Of a stretch of 64,000 nucleotides of DNA, positions 1 to 10,682 are shown piece after piece. Within the stretch, counting starts at the first letter, position 1, and each line of letters begins with the position of its first letter. Origin of the DNA: Hordeum vulgare subsp. vulgare. Taxonomy: Eukaryota > Streptophyta > Magnoliopsida > Poales > Poaceae. The notes under the pieces were generated by a model that worked only from the letters and a program-made list of their open reading frames with translations, did no database searches and was not told the origin of the DNA. The position numbers were made by a program, and so were the translations under genes. Location: NCBI RefSeq assembly GCF_904849725.1, contig NC_058518.1, forward strand, positions 415,531,081-415,595,080, given 5' to 3'.

Positions 1-3000
1 TGTTTGCATTGTTTGCATATGTTTGCTTGTTTAATGATCCTATTTGAGGATAGGAGTTTTAAATATGCAGAGGCATTTAGTATGCAATGTCAAATAATAA
101 TTTTAGTGATATACTACAGTATAGGATGATAAAGTTTTGCATTGATTTATACTAACCTATCTCACGAGTTTTTGTTGAGTTTTGTGTGGATGAAGTTTTT
201 AAGATTTTGGAGACCATCATATGAGAGGAATTAAGGAGACACAAAAGATCAAGATTGGGGATGCCCATGTCATCCCCAATACATATTTCAAGAATTCTCA
301 AGCACCTAAGCTTGGGGCATACCACCTTTCTTCTTCAAACAATTATCGGTTAGTATCGGTTGAACCTAAGTTTTTGCTTCTTCACATGATTCGTGCTATC
401 CTTGGAGTGTCATTTTATTTTGTTTGAATAAGGTACTTAAGATCTTAAATTCTTAAATGGGAGAGTCTCCACATAGCCAGATAATTATTCAACTACTCAT
501 TGAGCTTCACTTATATCTTTTGGAGTAGTTTGCCTTTTGCTCTAGTACTTCACTTATATCTTTGTAGAGCATTGCGATGATTCTGTTTTATAGAAATAGT
601 TGAACTCTCATGCTTCACTTATATTATTTTGAGAGTCTTAAACATCATGGTAATTTTCTTAGGTATGAGTCTAGTGCTAATATGATGGGCATCCAAGAGG
701 GATATAATAAAAACTTTCATATAGAGTGCATCGAATACTATGAGAAGTTTGATTCTTTGCACGTAGTTTTCAGATATAAGGATGGTGATATTAGAGTCAT
801 GCTAGTGAGTAATCGTGGATTGATAGAAATACTTGTGTTAGAGTTTGTGATTCCCGTAGCATGCACGTATGGTGAACCGTTATGTGATGAAATTGGAGCA
901 TGATTTATTTATTGAGTGTCATTCTTTGTGTGGAGGTCGGGATCGCGCGATGGTTAACTCCTGCCAACCCTTCGCCTAGGAGCATGCGTCTAATACTTTG
1001 CTTTGATAGCTAATAAAATTTTGCAATAAGTATGTGAGTTATTTATGCCTAATGTTGAGTCCATGGATTATATGCACTCTCACCCTTCCACCATTGCTAG
1101 CCTCTCTAGTAACGCACAACTTTCTCCAGTGCATACACCCACCATATATCCTTCCTCAGAACGGCCACCATACCTACCCACCATGGCATTTCCATAGCCA
1201 TTCTGAGATATATTGCCATGCAACCTCCACCGTTCCGTTTATTATGACACGCATCATCATTGTCATATTGCTTTGCATGATCATGTAGTTGACATCGTAT
1301 TTGTGGCAAAGCCACTGTTACCTTTCATACATGTCACTCATGAGTCATTGCACATCCTGGTACACCGCCAGAGGCATTCATATAGGGTCATATCTTTTGT
1401 TCTAAGAATCGAGTTGTAAGTAAATAAAAGTGTGATGATCATCATTATTAGAGCATTGTCCCATGTGAGGAAACGAAGGAATCTATGATTCCCTCACAAG
1501 TTGGGATGAGACTCTGGACTATAAAAAGAAAATAAAAGAGGCCAAAGAGCCCAAACAAAAAAATGAGAGAAAAAGAGAGAAGGGACAATGCTACTATCCT
1601 TTACCACACTTGTGCTTCAAAGTAGCACCATGATCTTCATGACAGAGAGTCTCATATATTGTCACTTTCATATACTAGTGGGAATTTCATTATAAAACTT
1701 GGCTTGTATATTCCAATGATGGGCTTCCTCAAATTGCCCTAGGTCTTCTTGAGCAAGCAAGTTGGATGCACACCCACTTAGTTTCTTTTTGAGCTTTCAT
1801 ACACTTATAGCTCTAGTGCATCCGTTGCATGGCAATCCCTACTCACTCACATTGATATCTATTGATGGGCATCTCCATAGCCCGTTGATATGCCTAGTTG
1901 ATGTGACCATATCCTCCTTTTTGCCTCACAACCTCCACCATATTCTATTCCACCTATAGTGCTACGTCCATGGCTCACGCTCATGTATTGCGTGAGAGTT
2001 GAAAAGGTTTGAGAAAGTAAAAGTGTGAAAACAATTGCTTGACTAATACCGGGATTGTGCATGATTTAAATACATTGTGTGGGGAAGATGGAGCATAGCC
2101 AGACTATATGATATTGTAGGGATAACTCTCTTTGGCCATGTTATTTTGAGAAGACATGATTGCTTTGTTAGTATGCTTGAAGTATTATTGTTCTTATGTC
2201 AACATTAAACTTTTTGTCTTGAATCATATGGATCTGAGTATTCATGCTACAATATATGTTAGGTAGCATTCCACATCAAAAATTCTGTTTTTCTCATTTA
2301 CCTACTCGAGGACGAGCAGGAATTAAGCTTGGGGATGCTTGATATGTCTCCAATGTATCTATAATTTTTTATCGTTCCATGCTATTATATTATCAACTTT
2401 CGATGTTTTCTATGCATGAATATGCTATTTTATATTATTTTTGGGACTAACCTATTGACCTAGAGCCCAGTGCCAGTTTCTGTTTTTTCCTTGTTTTTGA
2501 CCTTTTTCAGATAGGAATATCAAACGCAGTCCAAATGGAATAAAACTTTCGCGATGATTCTTTTGGACCAAAAGAGACCCCCAAAGCTTTGGAAGAAGTC
2601 CAAAAGAGCCACGAGCCCGGTAGGCGCGCCCTACCCCCCCCCCCCCCTCGAGAGGTCCTAGCATGCTCGTGACCTCCTCGTGGGCCCAACTGACATAATT
2701 CCAGCGCCATAAATTCCTATAAATACACAAACCCCCAAAAATAAACCTAGATCAGGAGTTCCGCTGCCGCAAGCCTCTGTAGCCACCAAAAACCAAACGG
2801 GAGCCTGTTCCGGCACCCTGCCGGAGGGGGATCCATTTCCGGTGGCCATCTTCATCATCCCGGCGATCTCCCTGACAAGGAGGGAGTAGTTCTCCCTCGG
2901 GGCCGAGGGTATGTACGAGTAGCTATGTGTTTGATCTCTCTCTCTCGTGTTCTTGAGATGTCATGATCTCGATGTGCCGCGGGCTTTGCTACTATAGTTG

Positions 3001-4011
3001 GATCCTATGATGTTCTTTCCCCTCTCCCTTCTTGTAATGAATTGGGTTTCCCCATTTGAAGTTATCTTATCGGATTGAGTCTTTAAGAACACTTGATGTA
3101 TGTCTTGCACGTGTCTATCTATGGTGACAATGGGATATTCATGTGAGTACTTGATGTATGTTTTGGTGATCAACTTGCGGGTTTCGTGACATCGGGAACC
3201 TATGCATATGGGTTGGCACACGTTTTGACTCTCCGGTAGAAACTTTGGGGAACTCTTTGAAGTTCTATGTGTTGGTTGAATAGATGATTCTGAAATTGTG
3301 TGATGCATATCGTATAATCATGCCCACGGATACTTGAGGTGACAATGGAGTATCTAGGTGACATTAGGGTCTTGGTTGATATGTGTCTTAAGGTGTTATT
3401 CTAGTACGAACTCTATGATGGATCGAACGGAAAGAATAGCTCCGTGTTATTTTACTACGGAATCTTGAATAGATTGATCAGAAAGAATAACTTTGTGGTG
3501 GTTTCGTACCCGACAATAATCTCTTCGTTTGTTCTCCGCTATTAGTGACTTTGGAGTGACTCTTTGTTGCATGTTGAGGGCTAGTTATATGATCCAATTG
3601 TGTTATCATTGTTGAGAGAACTTCACTAGTGAAAGTATGAACCCTAGGTCTTGTTTCCACGCATTGCAATACCGTTCGTGCTCATTTTTATTATTATTTA
3701 CCTTGCTGTTTTTATATTTTCAGATTACAAAAACCTATATCGACTATCCATATTGCGCTTGTATCACCATCTCTTCGCCGAACTAGTGCACCTATACAAT
3801 TTACCATTGTATTGGGTGTGTTGGGGACACAAGAGACTCTTTGTTATTTTGGTTGCAGGGTTGCTTGAGAAAGACCATCTTCATCCTACGCCTCCCACGG
3901 ATTGATAAACCTTAGGTCACCCACCTGAGTTAAAATTGCTACTATCCTACAAACCTCTGCATTTGGAGGCCCAACAATGTCTACAAGGAGAAGGTTGCGT
4001 AGTAGACATCA
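1..4011 (+). mobile_element. Element A: 3' part of a non-autonomous gypsy-type LTR retrotransposon
   Basis: Only the 3' interior (1-2,339) and the 3' LTR are in the window. The interior has no ORF above about 100 codons. It resembles 36,560-39,280 of element E closely enough to recognise shared blocks, such as the CTACTCGAGGACGAGCAGG stretch just before the polypurine tract. No reverse transcriptase or integrase is seen. After the LTR the sequence goes straight into CACTA-like coding DNA with no primer site, so this LTR is the 3' one. GGAAG (4,012-4,016) is the expected target duplication, but its partner lies left of the window. The family (WHAM/Fatima/Sabrina-like) cannot be fixed by eye. 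Confidence 0.8.
2340..4011 (+). repeat. 3' LTR of element A
   Basis: Begins TGATATGTCTCC right after a polypurine tract (AAGCTTGGGGATGCT, about 2,325-2,339) and ends TAGACATCA, giving the TG...CA termini of an LTR of about 1.67 kb. A TATAAATA box lies at 2,718-2,725 and is the likely promoter. A poly-C run at about 2,633-2,647 is a probable slippage tract. The start shares the TGATAYGTCTCCAAYGTATC motif with the LTRs of E, F and J. Confidence 0.85.
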
Positions 4012-4891
4012 GGAAGCTCTAGGCAAGGCATATGGATTTCAGGAGGATATGGAAATAACCTTCGTATTCGTTCTCAAGATTATATTAAAGGTAATATCCA
4101 CATTTGGGTCTATGTCGATATGCTTCCAGTTTTACCTCATTGTGAGTTTGACAAGCATATTTCTTAGGTGATTTGCATTGTTTATTTAAAAATAGTTGGT
4201 GTTCGTCCCTACTTAACTTGCTTATTTTTAATTGATAGGTTATTTCTCTTCTTTAAAATCTGAGAAGACATTATACATGACCTACTATAGTCATGTATCT
4301 GATCTAACTTGGTTGGAGAAAACCCATCTCATCTAATTTATTGATGATGTTGATGATTATAACAACAATTATGAAGATATTAGCCAAAGTTATTCTGAAT
4401 ACTTGCCACTAGTGCATGAGTTGAACCCTAATAATTTCCATGTAGATAGCATGGTAAGATTGTTTTTTTACTAGTGTGACATTAATTAGTCCATCTTTTG
4501 CATACATAATGTTTTTAAGAAAAACTAGATTGTTAACGATGTTATTATTATGTTCTTCAATAGATATTCCTGCGAGAGGTTGTGCCTCATCTGATGACTA
4601 TAGACGGTCGTCATTTGAATGTTATCAGCTTACGACCACGGTGGCCTATATTTCCGCAATGCATACTCGCTTTCTAGAAGGGGTGGAAGCCTGAAACTTA
4701 AAGGGTTTGACAATTTAATGAAAAGCCATCGACAACTACTTGGCGGAGATGCGAAGGATTTGCGCATGCCACATGTCGGAGATAGGTCGATCTCTATTCT
4801 TCACAATGGAGAGAGTGGAGCTTACCTTTTTATGATATTTTACGTAGTAAAGAGTAGTAGGTTCTACCTAGGAGAGAACAATATGTGCTAG
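4012..4891 (+). pseudogene. degenerate CACTA-encoded protein gene fragment
   Basis: Exon-like coding stretches can be followed with stops and frame changes. One segment ends at about 4,452 with a GTAAG donor. A plausible intron runs to a TTCAATAG acceptor at about 4,561, and a further segment contains VVPHLMTIDGRHL followed by PRWPIFPQC. A frame change near 4,690 leads into GFDNLMKSHRQLL and HNGESGAYLF, ending at a stop near 4,891. In-frame stops are visible in the first two segments. The position just inside a CACTA terminus suggests one of the element's own proteins; I cannot say which. Confidence 0.5.
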
Positions 4892-4973
4892 CCAAGAGAG
4901 ATGACCGTTTTTAGTTCAAGATTATTATGGTGTTTTTTTTGTTTTATGACATTTTAACTTGCTATTATTAAGA

Positions 4974-5041
4974 TGATAATGAGTTGTTAGATGATTAAGA
5001 GGATGATGAGTTCTTATATGATTAAGAGGATGATGAGTTGT
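4974..5041 (+). repeat. 27-bp tandem repeat, about 2.5 copies
   Basis: The unit GATGATGAGTTNTTA...GATTAAGAG is repeated nearly exactly within the CACTA 3' region. It probably arose by slippage. Confidence 0.7.
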
Positions 5042-5145
5042 TTATCTAAATGTTGTTTTTTGCAAAATTATTATTGTTGTTGTATATTAATATGTATAAC
5101 CATGTGAAAATACAAAATAAATACAAAAAATAAAATTGTGGAATT

Positions 5146-5363
5146 AGTAGCGGCGCGTGTTAAAAAACAACGCTACTAGTAAAGTCACATATCAGTAGCA
5201 CATTATGGTTGACAGCGCTACTAATATGTGACCATACCAGTAGTGTTGGTCATGAAGCACACTATTGGTAAAAATTAGCTATAGCATCATAGCAGTAGCG
5301 GGTCTGTCGGCGCTACTGGTAGCTAAAAGTCTTGCACTACTGGTAGGGTTTTCCCTAGTAGTG
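5146..5363. repeat. CACTA subterminal repeat region and terminal inverted repeat
   Basis: At least six copies of a CAGTAGCG/C-like decamer in alternating orientation surround the 3' terminus. In CACTA elements such repeats bind the accessory transposase protein. Function here is inferred from the family. Confidence 0.65.
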
Positions 5364-6400
5364 ATTACTCCACTCATCGGCCACTATCCAGCATGCATCT
5401 AGAGTATTGACTAAAACATAGTAATGAATGGAGAACAATGACATGATGTAGACAAAGTAAACTCAAGTAATATGAATAAACTCCATCATTTTATCCTAAG
5501 AAGCAGTAACACAAATACGCATCTTTTCCCCTTCTGTCACTGGGATATAGAAATTCGCCAGGTTGAACCTAGTACAACACACCTCTCTCAACGAAGAAAT
5601 ATCGATCTAGTTGGACAAACTATTTCAATAGATTGGAGAGAATTATGAAGCTATCATAATCAAGCACATAAGAATCATATAAGTATTCGGAGGTGACTCA
5701 AATATTTATCATGCAAAATCTGAACATAAACCCACAATTCACCGGATCCCAACAAACGCACCGCACAAAAGGAATTACATCATGTGGATCAAAGGAAAGA
5801 TGCGATGATCATTATATTGAAGATCAAAGAGAGAGATATTGACATCTAGGTACTGGCTATGGACCCATAGTTCTATGGTGAACTACACACACATCATCAT
5901 GAGGGCACCAAGGTTGATGAAGAGGCCCTCTGTGATTGATCCCCCCTCCGGCAGGGTGTCGGAACGCAGCTCCAGATGGCATCTTGTCGGAAGAGAGACT
6001 TGAGGTGGCGTAAAAAGTGTTTTGGGACTCTGATGTTTTTAGGGTATAAGAGAATTTATAACTAGAGAACAGAGTCGGGAGGGCCACAAGGGAGGCACAA
6101 GCCATCAGGGCGCCCCTAGGACGCTCCTTGTTGGATTGTGCCCCCTCGTGTGTCCCCCAGCCATCTTTCGATACTCCTCGTTCTTATTTTGGTCCAGAAA
6201 AAACACCAAAAAGTTTCACGTCAATTGGGCTTCGTTTGGTATGGAAAACCTGAAAAGTGAAAAACATGCAGAAAATAGCAACTGACACTTGGCACTGGGT
6301 CAATAGGTTAGTGCTAAAAAATAATATAAATTGGTAAATAAGTACCCCAAAAGTATTCGAAAATGATAATATATCAGCAGGGAACAATGATAAATTATAG
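5364..6400 (-). mobile_element. Truncated gypsy-type LTR H, minus orientation
   Basis: Read on the minus strand this follows the layout of the other gypsy LTRs here: a TATCTATAATTT start near 6,395, then a CTAACCTATTGACCCAGTGCC block at about 6,290-6,315, the GC-rich middle, and GATGCATGCTGGATAG near 5,390. Its distal part lies beyond the CACTA insertion and outside the window. The TGATACG start is not clean, so the right boundary is approximate. Confidence 0.6.
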
Positions 6401-6773
6401 ATACCGCCAGCTTGTGATCCTGGAATGGTTAGCAGCAATAGGAACACACAAGAATATTAACCTACAGACTACTAGGGAGTGGTGGTGGTGGTGGTGGTGG
6501 TGTGTCACAAATCCATTAAGCTAACCTCAAATTCTTATCGGTTCTTACCCAGCAGTAGGCGGTCAACGGCAACCATTGCAGTCAAAACTCTGAAAGCTAC
6601 AATAGAGAGATTGCCAGGTGGTGTAAAACACATGACTTAGATGTATGTGGAGCTGGGAAGGCTTATAATATGGTAGCAAAAAGGGCCGGCAATAATCAGT
6701 TCAAAGATGCAAAGTAGAAAAGATGCTCAACAACGGTATCGTGCTGGTCCTAGGCTACCCCGTACTAGAGACA
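6400..6773 (-). mobile_element. Element G, left fragment (interior or leader)
   Basis: This stretch joins 43,828 onward once element C and one AGACA copy are removed, so it belongs to the same older minus-strand element G. No ORF is convincing. It holds a GGT microsatellite at about 6,479-6,504. Confidence 0.45.
6479..6504. repeat. (GGT)n microsatellite
   Basis: About eight consecutive GGT units (GTGGTGGTGG...). Confidence 0.9.
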
Positions 6774-7350
6774 TGTACCAGCCCAGGATCGACGCTTCAG
6801 AAGATTTCCTTTTTATTTCGTTATCGTCGTATTATTTATTTGGTTGTCGCATTCATCATCGCATCATGAGCATCATCTGCATAGCATTGGCACTCCGTTG
6901 TTGTCATTTTTTAAAACTTTCATTCGTTGTTAGTTGTCGGTGCTCTCCGTTTTTGTCATTGACCGTTTCGAGACCAACCACACACGCACATGCCCACGTC
7001 ATCGTTTAATAGTGTTCTCAAAATTTTGTATAAAACTTCCTCAAAATGGGTTTAAAGTTGGTTTACGGTCTTATTTTAATATAGGTAGGCCACCTGCCAA
7101 TTTTCGTCGCAATCGGAGGGCGTATGATACCCCAACGGATAAACCTATGGCGACACTATAGCCGGTTTAATCGTCGGATGTTTTCGGTGTTAAAACCCCT
7201 CTCACGGGCTGCCAAACCTCCCTCTCATCTCAGCCTAGCCCATCTACACAATCCACTAGACCCACCTACCCTACCCTTGTGTTTTGAACCACCCGATCGA
7301 GATCCGACGGTCCAAAAATGGATGAAATTCCCTATCCTAGCCCTCCCTGC

Positions 7351-7358
7351 TATAAATA
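7351..7358 (+). promoter_or_regulatory. TATA box of element C 5' LTR
   Basis: TATAAATA is conserved in the partner LTR at 23,252-23,259, both about 30 bp before a GAACCCTAGCCC stretch. It is the likely pol II start of the element. Confidence 0.7.
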
Positions 7359-7729
7359 GACAACCAACGAGTCCATTTTTAGAACCCTAGCCCTCGTACA
7401 AATCCGTGCCAGCCGACACCTAATCGCGTCCCACCTCTTTGTGCCTGCTCTCTCTCCCGCGAGCCACCGTCGGCCAGCCAGGCCCATCTGACGCTCGCCT
7501 GGCCCGATATCGCGTCGTCGACGCGCCCGCTCCACGGGTAGAGCACCGAGAGCCCACAGTCGCTCGAGGGGAGGAGCCCCTCATCCCCGAGCCTCCCCGT
7601 GCTCCGGACTCACCGGACCTCACCGGCTTTCCCAGTCCCGCTGACGGTGAACGTCGTGTCGCAGCCTAGGCCGAAGCCACGTGGCCTCCCTGCCTTCCCT
7701 CGCATCTCCTCATGCTCATATCTCTCAAC

Positions 7730-7732
7730 TCG

Positions 7733-7798
<66 letters not shown>
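7730..7798. repeat. (CT)n(TA)n compound microsatellite
   Basis: About 13 CT units are followed by about 20 TA units. Long ORFs across this stretch in several frames (SLSLS, IYIYIY) are artefacts of the repeat. Confidence 0.95.
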
Positions 7799-7800
<2 letters not shown>

Positions 7801-7953
7801 TGCAATGGCTCGTCCCCGCAACCATGGAAGGTCGCCAGCGGCCAGATTTAGGGCCCAACTTCTGGATCTGGCCACACCGAAGCCTCCCATGCTGGATGCC
7901 CGTCCCCGCCTCACCGTCTCATCGTTGCTTCGCCGGAGGTCAAGGGCGTCGCC

Positions 7954-9612
7954 TCATACGTCCCAAACGTATCTATAATTTCTGCTTGTTCCATGATCTT
8001 TTGGGTGACATTGTTACATGTTTTGCTACACTTTTATATCATTTTACACATATTTGGAATAACCTACCAACTCAGTGCACCCAGTGCCAGTTTCTGTCCG
8101 TTGATGTCTTTCTTTTTGCACGGGCTTTTACCCAATTTTCCGAAGCCCGAAAAAATCCAGAAAAATATATAAAAAAATCAGCGAAATGGAAGCTTCGGGA
8201 TCACCGAAGGAGGGCGAGAGGGCGCAAGGGGCATCTCAGGCGGCCTGCTAGCGCGGCCAGGCCCTAGGCCGCGCCACGAGGTCGCCTGGGTGGGCTCCAC
8301 CTCCATCGGTGCCCTCCTTTGGCCTATATTTAGTGTTGCGTGAGGAAACCCTCGCAGACTTTCTGGAATCAAGAATTTCTCCGTCATTCCGTCGCCGCAG
8401 CGCTTCCGAGATCGGGAGCGTCACGAGACCTCTTCCCGGCACCCTGCCGAAGGGAGGATTGACCTCCGGGAGCTTCTCCACCACCATGGACGCCTCCCGG
8501 ATGTGCCGTGAGTAGTTTCCCATGGACCATGAGTCCATGACTAGTAGCTATGTGATGTCTTCTCTCCAATCTTATGCTTCAATGGTTAGTCCTTGTGAGC
8601 TGCCCTACATGATCAAGGCATCTATGTAATTCTCTTGCTATTGCTATCCTCGGTTTGTTGGGATCCGATGGATTATGAGATTATGTTCAGATTGTTATGA
8701 GTTATATATTTTATTATCCTTTTATATTATGTTCCTTAGTAATTCATGCATGTTCTCCGTTGTTTTTTATTGCTTTGGCCAAGTAGTAGATCGTAAATCC
8801 AAGAGGGAGCGTTATGCATGATTGTGGGTCCGGGCCCCTCGATGTCTAGCTTGAGTGACAGAAACATGAGACTAGGGGATGTGCTTGTTGCCACCAGGGA
8901 GAAAACAACGGTGCTTGTGACCATGGTTGCAAGGATGTTTTACCTTACACGTAGTTTGTTAATGCAGTTGTTCGTTGCTTTGAGTTTACACTTTGGGTGG
9001 GGCTCGCAACTTAATACCGGAGAGATGTTCTGGATAGATATATCAAGGTGGATGATTAGTAAGTAGATGCTGATGAATAAACGGTCTACTTGTCTTGGCG
9101 TATTACCCATTACTATTGAACCTCTAACTATCAAGTAGCATAATTAGCATTGCGGTGTGATCATAATTCTGTCAATTGCCCAACTGTGATTTGTTTACCC
9201 TAGCATAGTTGTTGATCGTCTTTTGGGAGAGATACAGCACTAGTGAACATCATGTGACTCCGGTCCATATCACCATCATTGCTTACACCTCCACCATTTA
9301 TCGCTTTCATCTACTTTTCCGTTGCAATCGCTATTACCTTCCCTCTTGTGTTTTGATCTTTTGCAAACTACAAGGCCGGAGAGATTGAAAACCTCTTTGT
9401 ACTCGTTGGGAGCAAAGTTATTTGTTGTGTGTGTAGGTCCACGTCTTCTGCTAGCGCCAGGGTGGAAGACACCTACTTGTTGAGCCTAGGAGTCCTCTTG
9501 GTTCGATAAACCTTACAGTTTTCGTGTGAAGGAAATTTGCTGCTCACTACATCTCCACCTTCCACTTGGGGTCCAACGAGGGGCGAGAAGCATATACATC
9601 ACCTCATCATCA
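7954..9612 (+). repeat. 5' LTR of element B
   Basis: Starts TCATACGTCCCAAACG (second base mutated from G) and ends CATCATCA. A TATATTTA box is at 8,325-8,332. It differs from the 3' LTR by scattered substitutions throughout, so the insertion is not recent. Confidence 0.9.
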
Positions 9613-9622
9613 AGCGAATTTC

Positions 9623-9640
9623 TGGCGCCGTTGCAGGGGA
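9623..9640 (+). promoter_or_regulatory. Primer binding site (tRNA-Asp) of element B
   Basis: TGGCGCCGTTGCAGGGGA complements the 3' end of plant tRNA-Asp, with one mismatch, 10 bp after the LTR end. Confidence 0.85.
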
Positions 9641-9849
9641 CTCCACTCTTCAAGATAGGGGAGTTGCACACTATCTTTTACCTTTGCTTTTTAGTCTTGT
9701 TAGTTTGCTTTCTAGTTTTTGCTTTAGAGACTTATACCCCAAAACCACACAAAAATTAGTTACTTTACTTTTAGTCATCAAGCATGTTAAGGTTTGATTC
9801 CTGGAAGGAATCTGAGGTCCTAGACTTCCATCAAAGGAATGGATAAAAT

Positions 9850-10616
9850 ATGAAGGAAGCATGGGATAGAATTTCTGAAGCACACAACAGAATTATGCCT
9901 TGGATACCCATCAAAACTGTGCTTAGAAATTTTTATGATGGTCTCTTTATATGGTGCAAACACTCTCTGGATATTACAGCTAGAGGAGATTTCTTAGAGT
10001 GTGATGAGGCAAGAGCTCTTGATATTATACATCGTCTATCTAATAATCTTGTTTATAACCATGGTTATGACAGCATTATAGATAGACTTGCTACTATTGA
10101 AGGGAAAAAAGATGCTCTAGACTTAAGAGAAAGAGAGAAACCCTTGGTTGATAAGGAGCAGATTTTGAAAATAGACGATGACCGGGAACCTTTTGTTAGA
10201 ATTAGCATCTCTAACCAAGACTTCCTTGCTTATTGTGAAATTGGATCCATGGTTTACACTATGCCAAAAGTTGTTTATGATTCTCTCTGGTTAGATATGG
10301 AAAAAAATTCATCTTATCATGAACACACTAATGGTGATATTTCTGAAATCCAGGGAAAGGTAAAAGATGTCCAGGTTACATTCTCTAAAAGGAATGCAAC
10401 GGTTGATTTCTTCATCATGGAGCCCAACAAAGGGAATATAGTGCTTGGAAGGTCTGCCTCCGAGCCATGAGAGGCTTCATTGATATAGGTAAAGGACACA
10501 AACGATTACGTGGGAAAGCGAAAGGTACGTACCCATTCCCTAGGAAAAATAAGGATGAACTTGTTGAGGATCCGTTTGAAGGTTTTTATAATTCCGATGT
10601 CTTCGGAGAATCTTGA
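9850..10616 (+). pseudogene. gag-protease remnant of element B
   Basis: Codons from 9,850 encode the C-terminal part of a gypsy gag (FYDGLFIWCK... near residue 38, then EARALDIIHRL). An aspartic-protease-like domain follows at residues about 115-200, ending LGR. The catalytic site position reads C-E-I-G instead of the family's C-D-L-G, so the active-site Asp is Glu. A frameshift near 10,452 ends the first frame at 10,470, but recognisable codons continue in another frame to a stop at 10,614-10,616. The ORF starts inside gag because the usual upstream part is missing or degenerate. No RT or integrase follows. Confidence 0.75.
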
Positions 10617-10630
10617 TCCTCCTTCTTGCA

Positions 10631-10682
10631 TTATGCCTAGCTCAAAGGCATAAAAGAAAGCGCTTGTTGGGAGGCAACCCAG
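10631..10682 (+). other. Conserved post-ORF block with hairpin (element B copy)
   Basis: Starts TTATGCCTAGCT and ends GCGCTTGTTGGGAGGCAACC, 14 nt after the ORF stop. The same block follows the ORFs of E (36,510-36,560) and F (33,342-33,395, minus). TTGGG and CCCAA can pair around AGGCAA. Function unknown. Confidence 0.7.

Larger units (their letters stand above)
4012..5363 (+). mobile_element. CACTA DNA transposon, 3' end (left part outside the window)
   Basis: The right end reads inwards on the minus strand as CACTACTAGGGAAAACCCT, a typical CACTA terminal inverted repeat ending at 5,363. The last 220 bp hold many short GTAGCG/CGCTAC-type motifs in both orientations (about 5,146-5,340), as expected of subterminal transposase-binding repeats. 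The element carries broken plus-strand coding sequence and was interrupted on its left by element A. It lies inside truncated LTR H: the sequence after 5,363 continues an LTR reading (ATTACTCCACTC), so the 3-bp target duplication is probably ATT. Confidence 0.75.

Noticed and set aside
7599..8267. 222-codon ORF over the CT/TA microsatellite, with overlapping ORFs on the other strand
   Set aside because: Low-complexity SLSL and IYIY translation crossing the C/B junction; open only because of the repeat.
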